In this document: positions 7,981-16,971 of the stretch, piece after piece | Layout: each line of letters starts with the position of its first letter | Numbering within the stretch: position 1 is the stretch's first letter | Origin: Acidiphilium acidophilum | GTDB lineage: Bacteria > Pseudomonadota > Alphaproteobacteria > Acetobacterales > Acetobacteraceae | Assembly: GCF_033842475.1 (NCBI RefSeq) | Contig: NZ_JAWXYB010000018.1 | Coordinates: 975,501 to 1,039,500, forward strand | Direction: 5' to 3' | Length of the DNA: 64,000 bases | Translations under genes and position numbers: made by a program | Notes under the pieces: generated by a model | What the model was told of the DNA's origin: nothing | Seen by the model: only the letters and a program-made list of their open reading frames with translations | Databases searched by the model: none

Positions 7981-9423
7981 TTAATTCCGCCCGTAAGTAT
8001 CCTCGTAGCGCACGATATCGTCCTCACCGAGATAGGCGCCGGACTGGACCTCGATCAGGGTGAGCGGGATCTTGCCGGGGTTTTCCATGCGGTGGATGCA
8101 GCCGAGCGGCAGATAGAGGCTCTCGTTTTCCCGGATCAGATGGGTTTCGGCATCGCGGGTCACCAGGGCGGAGCCGGCGACCACCACCCAGTGCTCGGCG
8201 CGGTGGAAATGCTTCTGCAGGGACAGTTTCGCCCCCGGCAGCACCACGATGCGCTTGACCTGGAACCGGTCGCCCTGGATCAGGCTTTCATAGAACCCCC
8301 AGGGCCGGTAGACCCGGTTATGCGCCTCGGCTTCGGGCCGTTTATCGCGCTTGAGCCGGTCGACCACGCGCTTGACGTTCTGGGTCTGGCTGCGATGGGT
8401 GACCAGAACGGCGTCCGGCGTGGTGATCACGATGACATCCTGCAGCCCGAGCACGGCGGTGATCGCGCCTTCGCTGCGGACGTAGCAATTGGTCGATTGC
8501 TCGACCACGGCATCGCCCAGGGTCGCGTTGCCGCCTTTGTCCTTGGCCGCGACATCCCAGATCGCGGCCCAGGAGCCAACATCCGACCAGCCGAGCGCGG
8601 CCGGAACGACCACGGCACGATCGGTCTTTTCGGCGATCGCGTAATCGATGCTGATATCGGGTGCGGCGGCGAAACCTTCGGCATCGAGGCGGATGAAGTC
8701 GAGGTCGGGCCGCCGGGCGTCGAACGCGATGCGGACCGCGCGGGCGACATCCGGCGCGTGGCGCTCCATTTCGGCGAGCAGGGTGCGGGCCGAGGCGACG
8801 AACATGCCGGAGTTCCAGAAATGCCGGCCATCGCCGATCAGGGTGGTGGCGGTCGCGGCATCGGGTTTTTCGACGAAGCGGGCGATGCGGAACGCGCCGT
8901 GCTGGCCGGGGAGCGGGTCGCCTTGTTCGATATAGCCGTAGCCGGTTTCCGGGCCGGTCGGGTGCATGCCGAAGGTGACGATGAAGCCTTCGCGCGCGGC
9001 GCTGGCGGCGGTGGCGAGGGCGGCGTGCAGGGCATCGGCATCGGTGATCGCGGCATCCGCCGCCATGATCCAGAGAAGCTGATCGGGGTCGGCTTCGGCG
9101 ATCATCAGTGCCGCGGCGGCGATGGCGGGGGCGCTGTTGCGGCCCATCGGTTCGAGCAGGATGCGGGCCCCGGCGATGCCGGATTCGCGGAGCTGTTCGG
9201 CAACGATGAACCGATGTTCCTCGTTGGCGACCACAACGGGCGGCGCGAAGCCGGTGCCGCTGGCGCGACCGGCGGTTTCCTGCAGCATGGTCTGGGCCGA
9301 GACCAGCGGCCAGAACTGCTTGGGGTAGGCCTTGCGCGAAACCGGCCACAGCCGGGTGCCGGTGCCGCCCGAAAGGATCACCGGAACGATCGTTTCGTTG
9401 CGCGTTACAGTCTCGTCAGCCAT
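7981..9423 (-). CDS. manC: mannose-1-phosphate guanylyltransferase / mannose-6-phosphate isomerase
   Basis: A 480-residue bifunctional enzyme. The N-terminal nucleotidyltransferase domain begins with VILSGGTGTRLWPVSRK and carries YPKQF; it makes GDP-mannose from mannose-1-P and GTP. From about residue 320 the type II isomerase cupin domain appears (RPWGFYESL, LSLQKHFHRAEHWVVV), which converts fructose-6-P to mannose-6-P. It is upstream of the sugar transferase gene on the same strand with a 14-base gap, so both are probably co-transcribed for exopolysaccharide synthesis. Confidence 0.93.
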   Translation of the reverse strand: MADETVTRNETIVPVILSGGTGTRLWPVSRKAYPKQFWPLVSAQTMLQETAGRASGTGFAPPVVVANEEHRFIVAEQLRESGIAGARILLEPMGRNSAPAIAAAALMIAEADPDQLLWIMAADAAITDADALHAALATAASAAREGFIVTFGMHPTGPETGYGYIEQGDPLPGQHGAFRIARFVEKPDAATATTLIGDGRHFWNSGMFVASARTLLAEMERHAPDVARAVRIAFDARRPDLDFIRLDAEGFAAAPDISIDYAIAEKTDRAVVVPAALGWSDVGSWAAIWDVAAKDKGGNATLGDAVVEQSTNCYVRSEGAITAVLGLQDVIVITTPDAVLVTHRSQTQNVKRVVDRLKRDKRPEAEAHNRVYRPWGFYESLIQGDRFQVKRIVVLPGAKLSLQKHFHRAEHWVVVAGSALVTRDAETHLIRENESLYLPLGCIHRMENPGKIPLTLIEVQSGAYLGEDDIVRYEDTYGRN

Positions 9424-9497
9424 GCAGGCCCCCTTCGGTCATGCGCGCTTCATTGCCAGCGCACGGGTTTTGCGTCCAGCATGGCGGGCGAGGGAAA

Positions 9498-10301
9498 ATG
9501 ACGAATCAGGCGGCATCGAAAGTATTTCTGGAGGATCTGACTAGCGCGGAACTGCGCGCGGCGATGACGCGGCATCCGCTGGTGCTGCTGCCGCTCGGCA
9601 GCCAGGAGGATCAGGGGGCCCATGCGCCGATGGGCGATTTCCGGCTCGCCGGGGCGATTGCCGGGCGGATCGCGGAGGCGGCCCGGGCGTTGGGGTCCGC
9701 CGTGCTGGTGGCACCGACCCTGCCGTTCGGGACGGCGGATCATTTCGGGATGGTGCCGGGCGGGCTTGCGCTGTCGCCCGCGAGTTTTCGCGCGGTGTTG
9801 CATGATCTGATCGGGGATCTGCGGCGCAACGGGCTGGAGCGGATCGTTCTGCTCAACGGCCATGGCGGGAATGTGCCGATCATTCACGAGGTGACGCTGG
9901 CGATCCGCCGCGCCGGGGGGCCGGTGATCCCTTCGGTCTATTTATGGAAGATCGCCCGGGAGCTGATGATCCGGCGGCTCGGCACCGGCGATGCCAGGTT
10001 CGGCCATGGCGGCGAGCCGCTCGCCTCGATCGGGCTGGCGCTGCGCGGCGATGCCATGCGGCCCGATTTCGCGGTGGCGCCGGCCAGAGCGGGGGTTGTG
10101 GCGGGGTATCAGGTCGCGGGGTTCGGCGCGATCCGGTTCGAGGGGATCGAGATCGACGCGCCGGTGGAATATCATGAAGTCGCGCCCAATTCCGCCGCGG
10201 GCGATGCGACCGGGGCGGATGCCGCGCTGGGGGCGGCGGTGGTGGATGATCTGGTCGCGCTCATCGCGCGGTTCTGCGTCAACGAAGCAGGACGATCATG
10301 A
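9498..10301 (+). CDS. creatininase-family amidohydrolase
   Basis: A 267-residue member of the creatininase/MftE/FAPy-deformylase fold. Visible metal-site signatures are GSQEDQGAHAPMGDFRLA near the start, LNGHGGN in the middle and FGHGGEPLASIGL later. These zinc or manganese enzymes hydrolyse cyclic or linear amides; substrate cannot be assigned. ATG 9498 is preferred because it starts just before the conserved domain and avoids extending into manC's upstream region. It is divergent from manC. The next gene, a DMT transporter, overlaps its stop by four bases, so transporter and hydrolase may serve one substrate. Confidence 0.85.
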   Translation: MTNQAASKVFLEDLTSAELRAAMTRHPLVLLPLGSQEDQGAHAPMGDFRLAGAIAGRIAEAARALGSAVLVAPTLPFGTADHFGMVPGGLALSPASFRAVLHDLIGDLRRNGLERIVLLNGHGGNVPIIHEVTLAIRRAGGPVIPSVYLWKIARELMIRRLGTGDARFGHGGEPLASIGLALRGDAMRPDFAVAPARAGVVAGYQVAGFGAIRFEGIEIDAPVEYHEVAPNSAAGDATGADAALGAAVVDDLVALIARFCVNEAGRS

Positions 10302-11233
10302 CGCCCGCGCTGGGCGGCGTGCCGGACTGGATTCCGGTGACGCTGGCGGCGGCGATCTTTCAGGTGTGGCGCACCGCGTTGCAGGCAAGGCTGCGGGGGG
10401 TGCTGACCCCGGCGGGGGCGGGCTTCGTGCGCTATATCTATGCGCTGCCGGTCGATTACGTGTTGCTGGCGGCAGGGCTCGCGCTGACCGGGCTGGGGGT
10501 GCCGGCGTTCGGCTGGGATTTCGTGCTGCTGTGCCTCGCGGGCGGGATCGCGCAGATTTTCGGGACCAATCTGCTGATCATGGCGTTCGGCTATCGCAAC
10601 TTCGTGGTCGGCACCGCCTATGCCAAGACCGAGGCGGCGCAGCTCGTGGTGTTTTCCGTGCTGATCTTCGGCGCGCATCTGCCGGTGCTCGCGATCGTCG
10701 GGATCATGCTCGCGGTCGCGGGGGTGCTGGCGCTTTCTTTCGCGGATACGGCGCTGACGCCGCGCGACCTGCTGCGCGCCTCGGTGCAGCCGGCGGCGCT
10801 GTGCGGGCTGGGTTCGGGATTCGCCTTTGCGGTGACCGCGATTTTGCTGCGCAACGCGACACTGGCGCTGCCGGTGGCAACGCCGGTGCTGCTCCGGGCG
10901 CTGCTGGTGCTGGCGGTGGCGAATTCGCTCCAGACGCTGGCGCAAGGCAGTTACATGGCGTGGCGGAGTCCGGCGGAACTGGCCTCGTGCCTGCGGCTGT
11001 GGCGGCGGGCGGCGCCGGTGGGGGCGTTATCGGCGCTGGGGTCGGGCTGCTGGTTCGCGGGGTTCGCCATGACCAATGTGGCGCTGGTGCGCGGGTTCGG
11101 GCAGATCGAAATTCTGTTCACCCTCGCGGTCGGGCATTTTTATCTCAAGGAGCGGACGCGGCGGGGCGAAAGCGTCGGGCTGGTGATGGTCGGGCTGGGC
11201 GTGGTGCTGATCGCGGCGGGCGGGATCGGGTAG
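10298..11233 (+). CDS. DMT/EamA-type transporter
   Basis: A 311-residue inner-membrane protein of about ten hydrophobic helices in two halves, as in EamA/DMT exporters or importers. The end of the second half (IEILFTLAVGHFYLKERTRR) is the usual EamA signature of a short loop with KE before the last helix. The ATG overlaps the creatininase-family gene stop (ATGA), implying translational coupling. The transported compound is unknown; an amide or amine handled by the hydrolase is a guess from context. It is convergent with ispD, with a single base between stop codons. Confidence 0.8.
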   Translation: MTPALGGVPDWIPVTLAAAIFQVWRTALQARLRGVLTPAGAGFVRYIYALPVDYVLLAAGLALTGLGVPAFGWDFVLLCLAGGIAQIFGTNLLIMAFGYRNFVVGTAYAKTEAAQLVVFSVLIFGAHLPVLAIVGIMLAVAGVLALSFADTALTPRDLLRASVQPAALCGLGSGFAFAVTAILLRNATLALPVATPVLLRALLVLAVANSLQTLAQGSYMAWRSPAELASCLRLWRRAAPVGALSALGSGCWFAGFAMTNVALVRGFGQIEILFTLAVGHFYLKERTRRGESVGLVMVGLGVVLIAAGGIG

Positions 11234-11234
11234 C

Positions 11235-11915
11235 TCAGCGGTTCTGCAGGATGAAGATCGCGCGGGCGAGATCGTCTTCGGTCGTGATCTTGAAATTATC
11301 GTCGCTCGCCGGGACCATGGCGACGGCGAGGCCGGCGGCTTCGGCGATGGCCGCATCGTCGGTGAAATCCTGACGGTCCGGGTTGTCGCGGAACGCGGCG
11401 CGGTGGGCGTCGAGCAGGGGCCGGTAGTGAAATCCCTGCGGGGTCTGGGCGCGCCAGAGATCGGTGCGCTCCACCGTGCCGGTGATTTTGCCGTCGCGGC
11501 AGCGCTTGAGCGTGTCGGCGAGCGGCACGCCGGCGATGGCACCCGGAGTGTGGCGCAGGGCGGCGATCACCGCGCCGATCGTGGCACCAGCGATGAAGGG
11601 GCGGACCGCATCGTGGATCAGCACGAGGTCGGGCGGGTCGGATTCGAGGCCTTCGAGGCCGCGCCGCACCGATTCCTGGCGGGTGGCCCCGCCGAGCAGA
11701 GGTGGCGACAGATCGGCACCGGCGGTGGCCTGATGATAGAGGTCCTGATCGTCGGGATGGATCACGACACGGACGCGATCGATCGCGCCGTGGGATTGGA
11801 AGGCCGCGATGGTGTGGCGGATGATCGGCAGGTGATCGAGCAGGCGATATTGCTTGGGGATCGGGCCGCCGAGGCGTTGGCCCCGGCCACCGGCGACGAT
11901 GAGGGCGGTGATCAT
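11235..11915 (-). CDS. ispD: 2-C-methyl-D-erythritol 4-phosphate cytidylyltransferase
   Basis: A 226-residue enzyme of the non-mevalonate isoprenoid pathway, joining MEP and CTP to give CDP-ME. The N-terminal ALIVAGGRGQRLGGPIPKQY holds the CTP-binding loop and catalytic Arg/Lys. LIHDAVRPF and ERTDLWRAQTPQGF are diagnostic IspD motifs. The domain is alone; no IspF fusion is seen, unlike many alphaproteobacteria that carry ispDF. The ATG at 11915 overlaps the stop of the upstream nagA-murQ gene by four bases, which defines the start and suggests coupling. It is last in the his-headed operon. Confidence 0.93.
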   Translation of the reverse strand: MITALIVAGGRGQRLGGPIPKQYRLLDHLPIIRHTIAAFQSHGAIDRVRVVIHPDDQDLYHQATAGADLSPPLLGGATRQESVRRGLEGLESDPPDLVLIHDAVRPFIAGATIGAVIAALRHTPGAIAGVPLADTLKRCRDGKITGTVERTDLWRAQTPQGFHYRPLLDAHRAAFRDNPDRQDFTDDAAIAEAAGLAVAMVPASDDNFKITTEDDLARAIFILQNR

Positions 11916-13972
11916 GCTGTGGGTCTCGAACTGAGGGCGTGGCGCAGGTGGGATCGGTGGCCGGCGAGGTGGGCGCGGGCGGCGGTGGGGTCGAGATCGT
12001 GGCGGTGCATGACGAGTGCGGTTTTGACCTCGAAATCGCAGCGTTCCAGCAGGGCGCGCGCGGTTGCGGCATCGCAGCCGGCGATCGCGGCGACGATGCG
12101 GGTGGCGCGGTCGCGCAGCTTGAGGTTGGTCGCGCGGAGATCGACCATGTAGGGGCCGAAGCTCTTGCCGAGGCGGATCATGATGGTGGTGGAGAGCGCA
12201 TTCAGCGCGATTTTCTGGGTGGTGCCGGCGGAAAGGCGGGTCGAGCCGGCAAGGACTTCCGCGCCGGAGGCGATGACGATGGAATGATCGACCTCGTCGG
12301 TCATGATGCCGGCACTGTTCACGATGCAGCCGGTGAGCGCGCCCGCGGCTTTGGCGTGGCTGAGGGCAGCGCGGGTGAAGGGCGTGCTGCCCGAGGCGGC
12401 AATGCCGATCAGGGCGTCGCCGGGGCCGATACCGTGGTGGGCGAGCAGCCGGGATGCGGCTTCGGTATCGTCCTCCGCCCCTTCGACCGCACCGGCGATT
12501 GCCGCATCGCCTCCGGCGATCAGGGGGATGATGATGCCCGGCGGCAGGGAGAAGGTCGGGCCGCATTCCACCGCATCGAGCACGGCGAGGCGGCCCGAGG
12601 TGCCGGCCCCGGCGTAGAACAAGCGGCCCCCTTCACGGAGTTTCAGCGCGACGGCATCGGCGAGCGTGGCGAGGGCGGGGGCGATGCGGCGCAAGGCGTG
12701 CTGGGCGTGAGCTTCCTGGGCGAACAGGAGGGCGATGATCGCCTCGCTCGGTTGCTCATCGAGATCGGTCGCCGAGGGATTGAGCGTTTCGGTCGCGGGC
12801 AGGCGGGGCTTGCGGGGTGGTGCGCTCGCGACCGGGCGGATCGGCACCCCGGCGATCCAGGTGTTCTGGACGTTGAAATCATCGTCGAGCCAGATCAGGT
12901 CGGCGCGGCATCCGGCAGCGAGGCGGCCCCGGTCGGTGAGGCCGATGGCATGGGCGGGGGCCTGGGTGGCGGCGTGGAGCGCGGCTTCGGGCGGGATGCC
13001 GGCGGCGATCAGGCGGCGGATACCCTCATCGAGGGTGATGGTCGCGCCGGTCAGGGTGCCGTCCGGGCGGCGGGCGGCACCGCCTTCGGCGATCGCGCCT
13101 GCACCGCCAAAGGCGGTCGTGCTGCCTCTCGGCAGTCCGGCGAGGCTGATCGAATCGGTCACCGCGACGGCGCGCATCCCTGTGGCGGCGAAGCCGAGGC
13201 GCAGCGCGATCGGGTCAGAGTGGACGCCATCGGCGATGAAGCAGGCGGCAAGGCGCGGATCGGTCAGGGCGACGCCGATCATCCCCGGATCGCGATGGTG
13301 GAACGGGCGCATCGCGGTGAAGACATGGGTTGCGAGGCGGGCACCGGCCTCGATCGCGCGGGTTGCGGTCGCGGCATCCGCATCGGTATGGCCGAGGGCG
13401 ATGGCGATGGCCGATCGGGTCAGGCGCTCGATGGCGGCGATGGCGTGCGGCAGTTCCGGGGCGAGGGTGATCAGGCGCAGAGTGGCGCGCAGGGCGTCGG
13501 GGGCGAGCAATGTCTCCAGCGTCGGCGCGTCGGGGGTCAGCAGCCAGTCGGCGCGATGCGCGCCGCGCCGGGCGCGGGCGAGAAACGGGCCTTCGAGATG
13601 GAGTCCGGGCATTTGCGCGAGGGGTGCGGCGGTCAAGGCCCCGATCGCGGTGCGGATGCGGGCGGCGGCATCGTGCAGATCGGGGATCGGGGCGGTGATG
13701 ATCGTGGGAAGGAAACTGGTGACGCCGGATTGGGCGAGGCTGCGGCAGAGATGTTCGAAACCGTCGGTATCCGCCGTCGCGCAGTCGATCCCGAAGGCGC
13801 CGTTATTGTGGAGGTCGATCAGCCCGGGGGCGAGGATGCCGTGGGGCAGGATGAGATCGGCATCGGCCGGGATATGGCCGAGCACCGCGACGATCCGGCC
13901 CGCCTCGATCACGAGTGCGCCCTCCGCCTCGAACCTTCCGTCGCGGAACAGGCGCGGCGCGGCGAGGATCAT
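11912..13972 (-). CDS. fusion: GlcNAc-6-phosphate deacetylase (NagA) - MurNAc-6-phosphate etherase (MurQ)
   Basis: One 686-residue open frame. Residues 1-380 are NagA: GLIDLHNNG, Glu127 in LHLEGPF, His195 in ALGHTD, His216 in ATHVFTAM and Asp273 in VTDS correspond to the metal ligands and catalytic Asp of E. coli NagA. Residues about 393-686 are a complete MurQ: TETLNPSATDLDE start motif, GAGTSGRLAVLDA with Glu469, EGAEDD with Glu500, and GIAASGSTPFTRAA. A short Pro/Arg linker joins them. MurQ removes lactate from MurNAc-6-P to give GlcNAc-6-P, which NagA deacetylates to GlcN-6-P, so the fusion joins two successive steps of cell-wall recycling. It lies 3 bases after the HIT gene and overlaps ispD by four. 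Confidence 0.93.
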   Translation of the reverse strand: MILAAPRLFRDGRFEAEGALVIEAGRIVAVLGHIPADADLILPHGILAPGLIDLHNNGAFGIDCATADTDGFEHLCRSLAQSGVTSFLPTIITAPIPDLHDAAARIRTAIGALTAAPLAQMPGLHLEGPFLARARRGAHRADWLLTPDAPTLETLLAPDALRATLRLITLAPELPHAIAAIERLTRSAIAIALGHTDADAATATRAIEAGARLATHVFTAMRPFHHRDPGMIGVALTDPRLAACFIADGVHSDPIALRLGFAATGMRAVAVTDSISLAGLPRGSTTAFGGAGAIAEGGAARRPDGTLTGATITLDEGIRRLIAAGIPPEAALHAATQAPAHAIGLTDRGRLAAGCRADLIWLDDDFNVQNTWIAGVPIRPVASAPPRKPRLPATETLNPSATDLDEQPSEAIIALLFAQEAHAQHALRRIAPALATLADAVALKLREGGRLFYAGAGTSGRLAVLDAVECGPTFSLPPGIIIPLIAGGDAAIAGAVEGAEDDTEAASRLLAHHGIGPGDALIGIAASGSTPFTRAALSHAKAAGALTGCIVNSAGIMTDEVDHSIVIASGAEVLAGSTRLSAGTTQKIALNALSTTIMIRLGKSFGPYMVDLRATNLKLRDRATRIVAAIAGCDAATARALLERCDFEVKTALVMHRHDLDPTAARAHLAGHRSHLRHALSSRPTA

Positions 13973-13975
13973 GGC

Positions 13976-14365
13976 TCAGGTGACGAGCATCGGGCCCAGG
14001 GGACGGCCGGCGAACAGGTGGACGTGCAGATGCGGGACTTCCTGATGACTGTCCGGCCCCATATTGGCGAGCAGGCGGTAGCCGGTATCCTCGAAGCCGA
14101 GCATGTGCGCGACATGGCCGATCGCGCGGATGAAGCCGGTGATTTCGGCCTCCGGGGCGGTCGCGGCGAAATCCGCGAAGGCGACGTAGCGGCCTTTGGG
14201 GATGACCAGGATGTGATGCGGCGCCTGGGGGTTGATGTCGTGAAAGGCGAGGGCGAATTCGTCCTCGTAGACCTTGCGGCAGGGGATGTCGCCGCGCAGG
14301 ATTTTGGCGAAGATGTTGTTATCGTCATAGGGCGGTTTGCCGCTGACGCCTTGTTTCGGGGTCAT
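13976..14365 (-). CDS. HIT-family (histidine triad) nucleotide hydrolase
   Basis: A 129-residue HINT-like protein. The triad motif is H112-L-H114-V-H116 in [10 protein letters not shown]; the central histidine forms the covalent nucleotidyl intermediate. [20 protein letters not shown] is the usual N-terminal signature. It hydrolyses AMP-lysine or nucleoside phosphoramidates; the physiological substrate is unclear. The ATG overlaps the hisE stop by four bases. HIT genes next to hisE are common in alphaproteobacterial his operons (general knowledge). Confidence 0.93.
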   Translation of the reverse strand: MTPKQGVSGKPPYDDNNIFAKILRGDIPCRKVYEDEFALAFHDINPQAPHHILVIPKGRYVAFADFAATAPEAEITGFIRAIGHVAHMLGFEDTGYRLLANMGPDSHQEVPHLHVHLFAGRPLGPMLVT

Positions 14366-14886
14366 GGGATTTTCCTGGTTTCAGCGATCGAGAGCAGGAC
14401 GGGGCGGGCGTTTTTCTCGGCGATGCCGGAAATCGCCTCGCGGCGTTTGAGTTCGGTCCAGACATCTTCGGGGCGCAGGCTGCACGCGACCCACATGACC
14501 AGAAGATGATAGAGCACATCGGCACTTTCCGCGATCAGTGCCTCGCGGTTGCCGGCGACCGCCTCGATCAGGCATTCGACCGACTCCTCGCCGAATTTCT
14601 GGGCGACCTTGTTGATGCCGCGCGAGAGCAGCCGGGCGGAATGGCTGACCAGCGGATCGGCGGCCTGGCGCGCCACGATGGTGGACCACAGCCGGTCCAG
14701 CACCTTGGCATCGGGGGCGGCGGGATCGAGCGGCGGGACCGGCAGGATGGCGGCGAGTTTCGGCTTGCGCGCGGTCTTGACCGGTTTGGTGCCGACCGTT
14801 CTGGCTTTCGCGGGCTTGGCTTTCGCGGTTTTGGCCTTTGGTTTTGCCGCCGTCTTGCCCGTTGATTTGGTCGGTTTTTTTGCCAT
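14362..14886 (-). CDS. hisE: phosphoribosyl-ATP pyrophosphohydrolase with Lys/Ala/Pro-rich N-terminal tail
   Basis: A 174-residue protein for histidine step 2, hydrolysing PR-ATP to PR-AMP. The catalytic MazG-like all-alpha domain spans about 58-165, with [20 protein letters not shown] supplying metal-binding acidic residues and [13 protein letters not shown] following. Usual HisE is about 100-110 residues; here roughly 48 extra N-terminal residues are a low-complexity basic tail of AKPKAK-type repeats, like a histone H1 tail. The ATG at 14886 is the first after hisF (9 bases downstream of its stop). No internal ATG exists before the domain, so the tail is probably real. Confidence 0.88.
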   Translation of the reverse strand: MAKKPTKSTGKTAAKPKAKTAKAKPAKARTVGTKPVKTARKPKLAAILPVPPLDPAAPDAKVLDRLWSTIVARQAADPLVSHSARLLSRGINKVAQKFGEESVECLIEAVAGNREALIAESADVLYHLLVMWVACSLRPEDVWTELKRREAISGIAEKNARPVLLSIAETRKIP

Positions 14887-14895
14887 TGGAGTCTC

Positions 14896-15663
14896 CTAAC
14901 GCGGGGTCGGCAGGGGGCGCACCGGCAGTCCGGCTTCGGCAAGGCTCGATTTCACTTCGGCGATGGTGAACTGGCCGAAATGGAACACGCTGGCGGCGAG
15001 CAGACCGGTGGCCCCGGCGGCGGCGCCTTCGGCGAAATGGGCGAGGGTGCCAACCCCGCCGGATGCGACGATCGGGATGGTGATCCGCGCTGCCACCGTC
15101 TTCAATAAATCGAGATCGAAGCCGGTTCCGGTGCCGTCCCGGTCCATCGAGGTCAGCAGGATTTCGCCGGCACCGCGAGCCTGCATTTCGGCGCACCATT
15201 CCACCGCGTCGATCCCGGTCGGGTTACGGCCGCCATGGGTGAAGATCGCCCAGCCATCGCCGGTACGGCGGGCATCGACCGCGACGACCACGCACTGGCT
15301 GCCGAATTTATGTGCGGCCTCGTTGATGAAATCGGGGCGCGCGATGGCAGCCGAATTGATGCTGCATTTATCCGCCCCGGCGAGCAGGAGCCGCCGCATG
15401 TCCTCGGTGCTGCGGATGCCGCCGCCGACGGTGAGGGGCAGGAACACTTTCGCGGCGGTGCGGCCGACCACGTCGATGATGGTGTCGCGGTTTTCGTGAC
15501 TGGCGGTGATGTCGAGAAAGGTGAGTTCATCGGCCCCGGCGGCATCGTAGATCGCGGCCTGTTCGACCGGATCGCCCGCATCCCGCAGGGAGACGAAATT
15601 GACGCCCTTGACCACGCGGCCATCCTTGACGTCGAGACAGGGGATCACCCGCAGCTTCAGCAT
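14896..15663 (-). CDS. hisF: imidazole glycerol phosphate synthase, cyclase subunit
   Basis: A 255-residue (beta/alpha)8 barrel. [15 protein letters not shown] holds catalytic Asp11; [14 protein letters not shown] holds the second catalytic Asp; PIVASGGVG is the late phosphate-binding strand. With HisH it converts PRFAR and ammonia into IGP and AICAR. The ATG at 15663 gives the normal length; the frame is open further upstream but that part overlaps hisA. It starts 7 bases after the hisA stop in the minus-strand his operon. Confidence 0.95.
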   Translation of the reverse strand: MLKLRVIPCLDVKDGRVVKGVNFVSLRDAGDPVEQAAIYDAAGADELTFLDITASHENRDTIIDVVGRTAAKVFLPLTVGGGIRSTEDMRRLLLAGADKCSINSAAIARPDFINEAAHKFGSQCVVVAVDARRTGDGWAIFTHGGRNPTGIDAVEWCAEMQARGAGEILLTSMDRDGTGTGFDLDLLKTVAARITIPIVASGGVGTLAHFAEGAAAGATGLLAASVFHFGQFTIAEVKSSLAEAGLPVRPLPTPR

Positions 15664-15670
15664 GCCGGTC

Positions 15671-16411
15671 TCAGCATGCGCGTGCCGCCGCGAGGGCGGC
15701 GGCGGCATCGATACGGCCATCGTACAGGGCGCGGCCGATGATGGTGCCGGCAAGGTTGGGCGTGCGCGACGCTGCCTCGCGCAGGGCGATGATGTCCGCG
15801 AGGCCCGCCACACCGCCGGAGGCGATCACCGGGATGGTGACGCTTCGTGCCAGCGCTTCGGTCGCTTCGAGGTTGAGGCCGGCGAGCATGCCGTCGCGCG
15901 CGATATCGGTGTGGATGATCGCGCAGATCCCGGCATCCTCCAGCCGCACGGCGAGGTCGGTTGCGCTGATGGTGGAAATCTCGGCCCAGCCTTCGGTCGC
16001 CACCATGCCGTCCGACGCGTCGATGCCGACGATGATCCGGCCGGGGAAGGCGGCGGCGGCGGTGCGGACGAGTTGGGGGTTTTTGACCGCGACGCTGCCG
16101 AGGATGATGCGGGCGATGCCGAGATCGAACCACGCCTCGATCCCGGCCATGTCGCGGATGCCGCCGCCGAGCTGGATCGGGAGCGAAACCGCCTCGCTGA
16201 TCGCGCGGACCGCCGCCTGGTTGACGCCGTGGCCGGCGAAGGCGCCGTTGAGATCGACCACGTGCAGCGCCTCGAACCCGGCCTGCTGGAAGGCCCGGGC
16301 CTGGGATGCGGGATCATCGGCGTAGATCGTCGCCTGATCCATCGCGCCGCGCCGGAGCCGGACGCAGGCGCCATCCTTCAAATCGATCGCCGGGTAGAGT
16401 GTGAGGGCCAT
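15671..16411 (-). CDS. hisA: ProFAR isomerase
   Basis: A 246-residue TIM barrel homologous to His[19 protein letters not shown] gives the first catalytic Asp (Asp10) and [15 protein letters not shown] the second. It catalyses the Amadori rearrangement of ProFAR to PRFAR. The ATG at 16411 is used here; an in-frame GTG at 16417 would overlap the upstream GNAT stop as GTGA, the same coupling style seen elsewhere in this operon, so the real start may be two codons earlier. Confidence 0.95.
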   Translation of the reverse strand: MALTLYPAIDLKDGACVRLRRGAMDQATIYADDPASQARAFQQAGFEALHVVDLNGAFAGHGVNQAAVRAISEAVSLPIQLGGGIRDMAGIEAWFDLGIARIILGSVAVKNPQLVRTAAAAFPGRIIVGIDASDGMVATEGWAEISTISATDLAVRLEDAGICAIIHTDIARDGMLAGLNLEATEALARSVTIPVIASGGVAGLADIIALREAASRTPNLAGTIIGRALYDGRIDAAAALAAARAC

Positions 16412-16413
16412 GC

Positions 16414-16971
16414 TCACTGGGCCCGCAGCATCTTGTAATAGAAATAGCCGGCGACGGTCCGGCCCTCGGTGCGGGCATAGGCGGGATGGGTGCCCCAGCG
16501 GAGGAACCCGGCGGCTTCGTAGAGGGCGATGGCGGCGGTCTGGGTTTCGCGGACGTCGAGGTTGAGGACCTGATAGCCGAGGGCGCGGGCGCGATCTTCG
16601 AGGCGGTGGACGATCAGCCGGGCGAGGCCGTGACCGCGCGCATAGGGGGCGACGAAATTGAGCGCGAGGGTGGCGCCGAAGGCCTGGGCCTCGTTGTTGC
16701 GCGGCGGGCGGACGAGCTGGGCCGCGCCGTAGATCGTGCCGTCCATCCGGCCCACGAACAATTCCCGTTCGGGGACCATGACCACGCCACGGAAATATTG
16801 TTCGAGCGCGGCGCGGCCCGGCGGCTTGATCCAGCCGAAGCCGCCGCCATCGATGATCGCGGCATCGGCGGCTTCGCAGAGCGCCTGCATGTCGTCATCG
16901 CCGATCACGGTGAGCCGGTCGACCGCGAGGGTTTCGGGGGGGGGCAGATCGCGGATCGGGGCGGTGTTCAT
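16414..16971 (-). CDS. GNAT-family N-acetyltransferase inside the his operon
   Basis: A 185-residue acetyltransferase. Acetyl-CoA is expected to bind in the segment around [20 protein letters not shown], the GNAT motif A with a variant Arg-x-x-Gly-x-Gly/Ala loop, followed by [19 protein letters not shown], the motif B helix. Substrate is unknown. It overlaps hisH by four bases and hisA start closely, so it is co-translated with histidine enzymes. Whether it has a role in histidine metabolism cannot be told. Confidence 0.82.
   Translation of the reverse strand: MNTAPIRDLPPPETLAVDRLTVIGDDDMQALCEAADAAIIDGGGFGWIKPPGRAALEQYFRGVVMVPERELFVGRMDGTIYGAAQLVRPPRNNEAQAFGATLALNFVAPYARGHGLARLIVHRLEDRARALGYQVLNLDVRETQTAAIALYEAAGFLRWGTHPAYARTEGRTVAGYFYYKMLRAQ

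Noticed and set aside
7966-9501. A 511-codon plus-strand frame opposite manC
   Set aside because: It mirrors manC and shows no family features; manC has both enzyme domains intact.
11939-14509. An 856-codon plus-strand open frame antisense to the nagA-murQ, HIT and hisE genes
   Set aside because: It is Gly/Ala/Asp/Arg-rich sequence of the kind produced antisense to GC-rich genes, with no recognisable motifs, and it crosses four well-supported genes.
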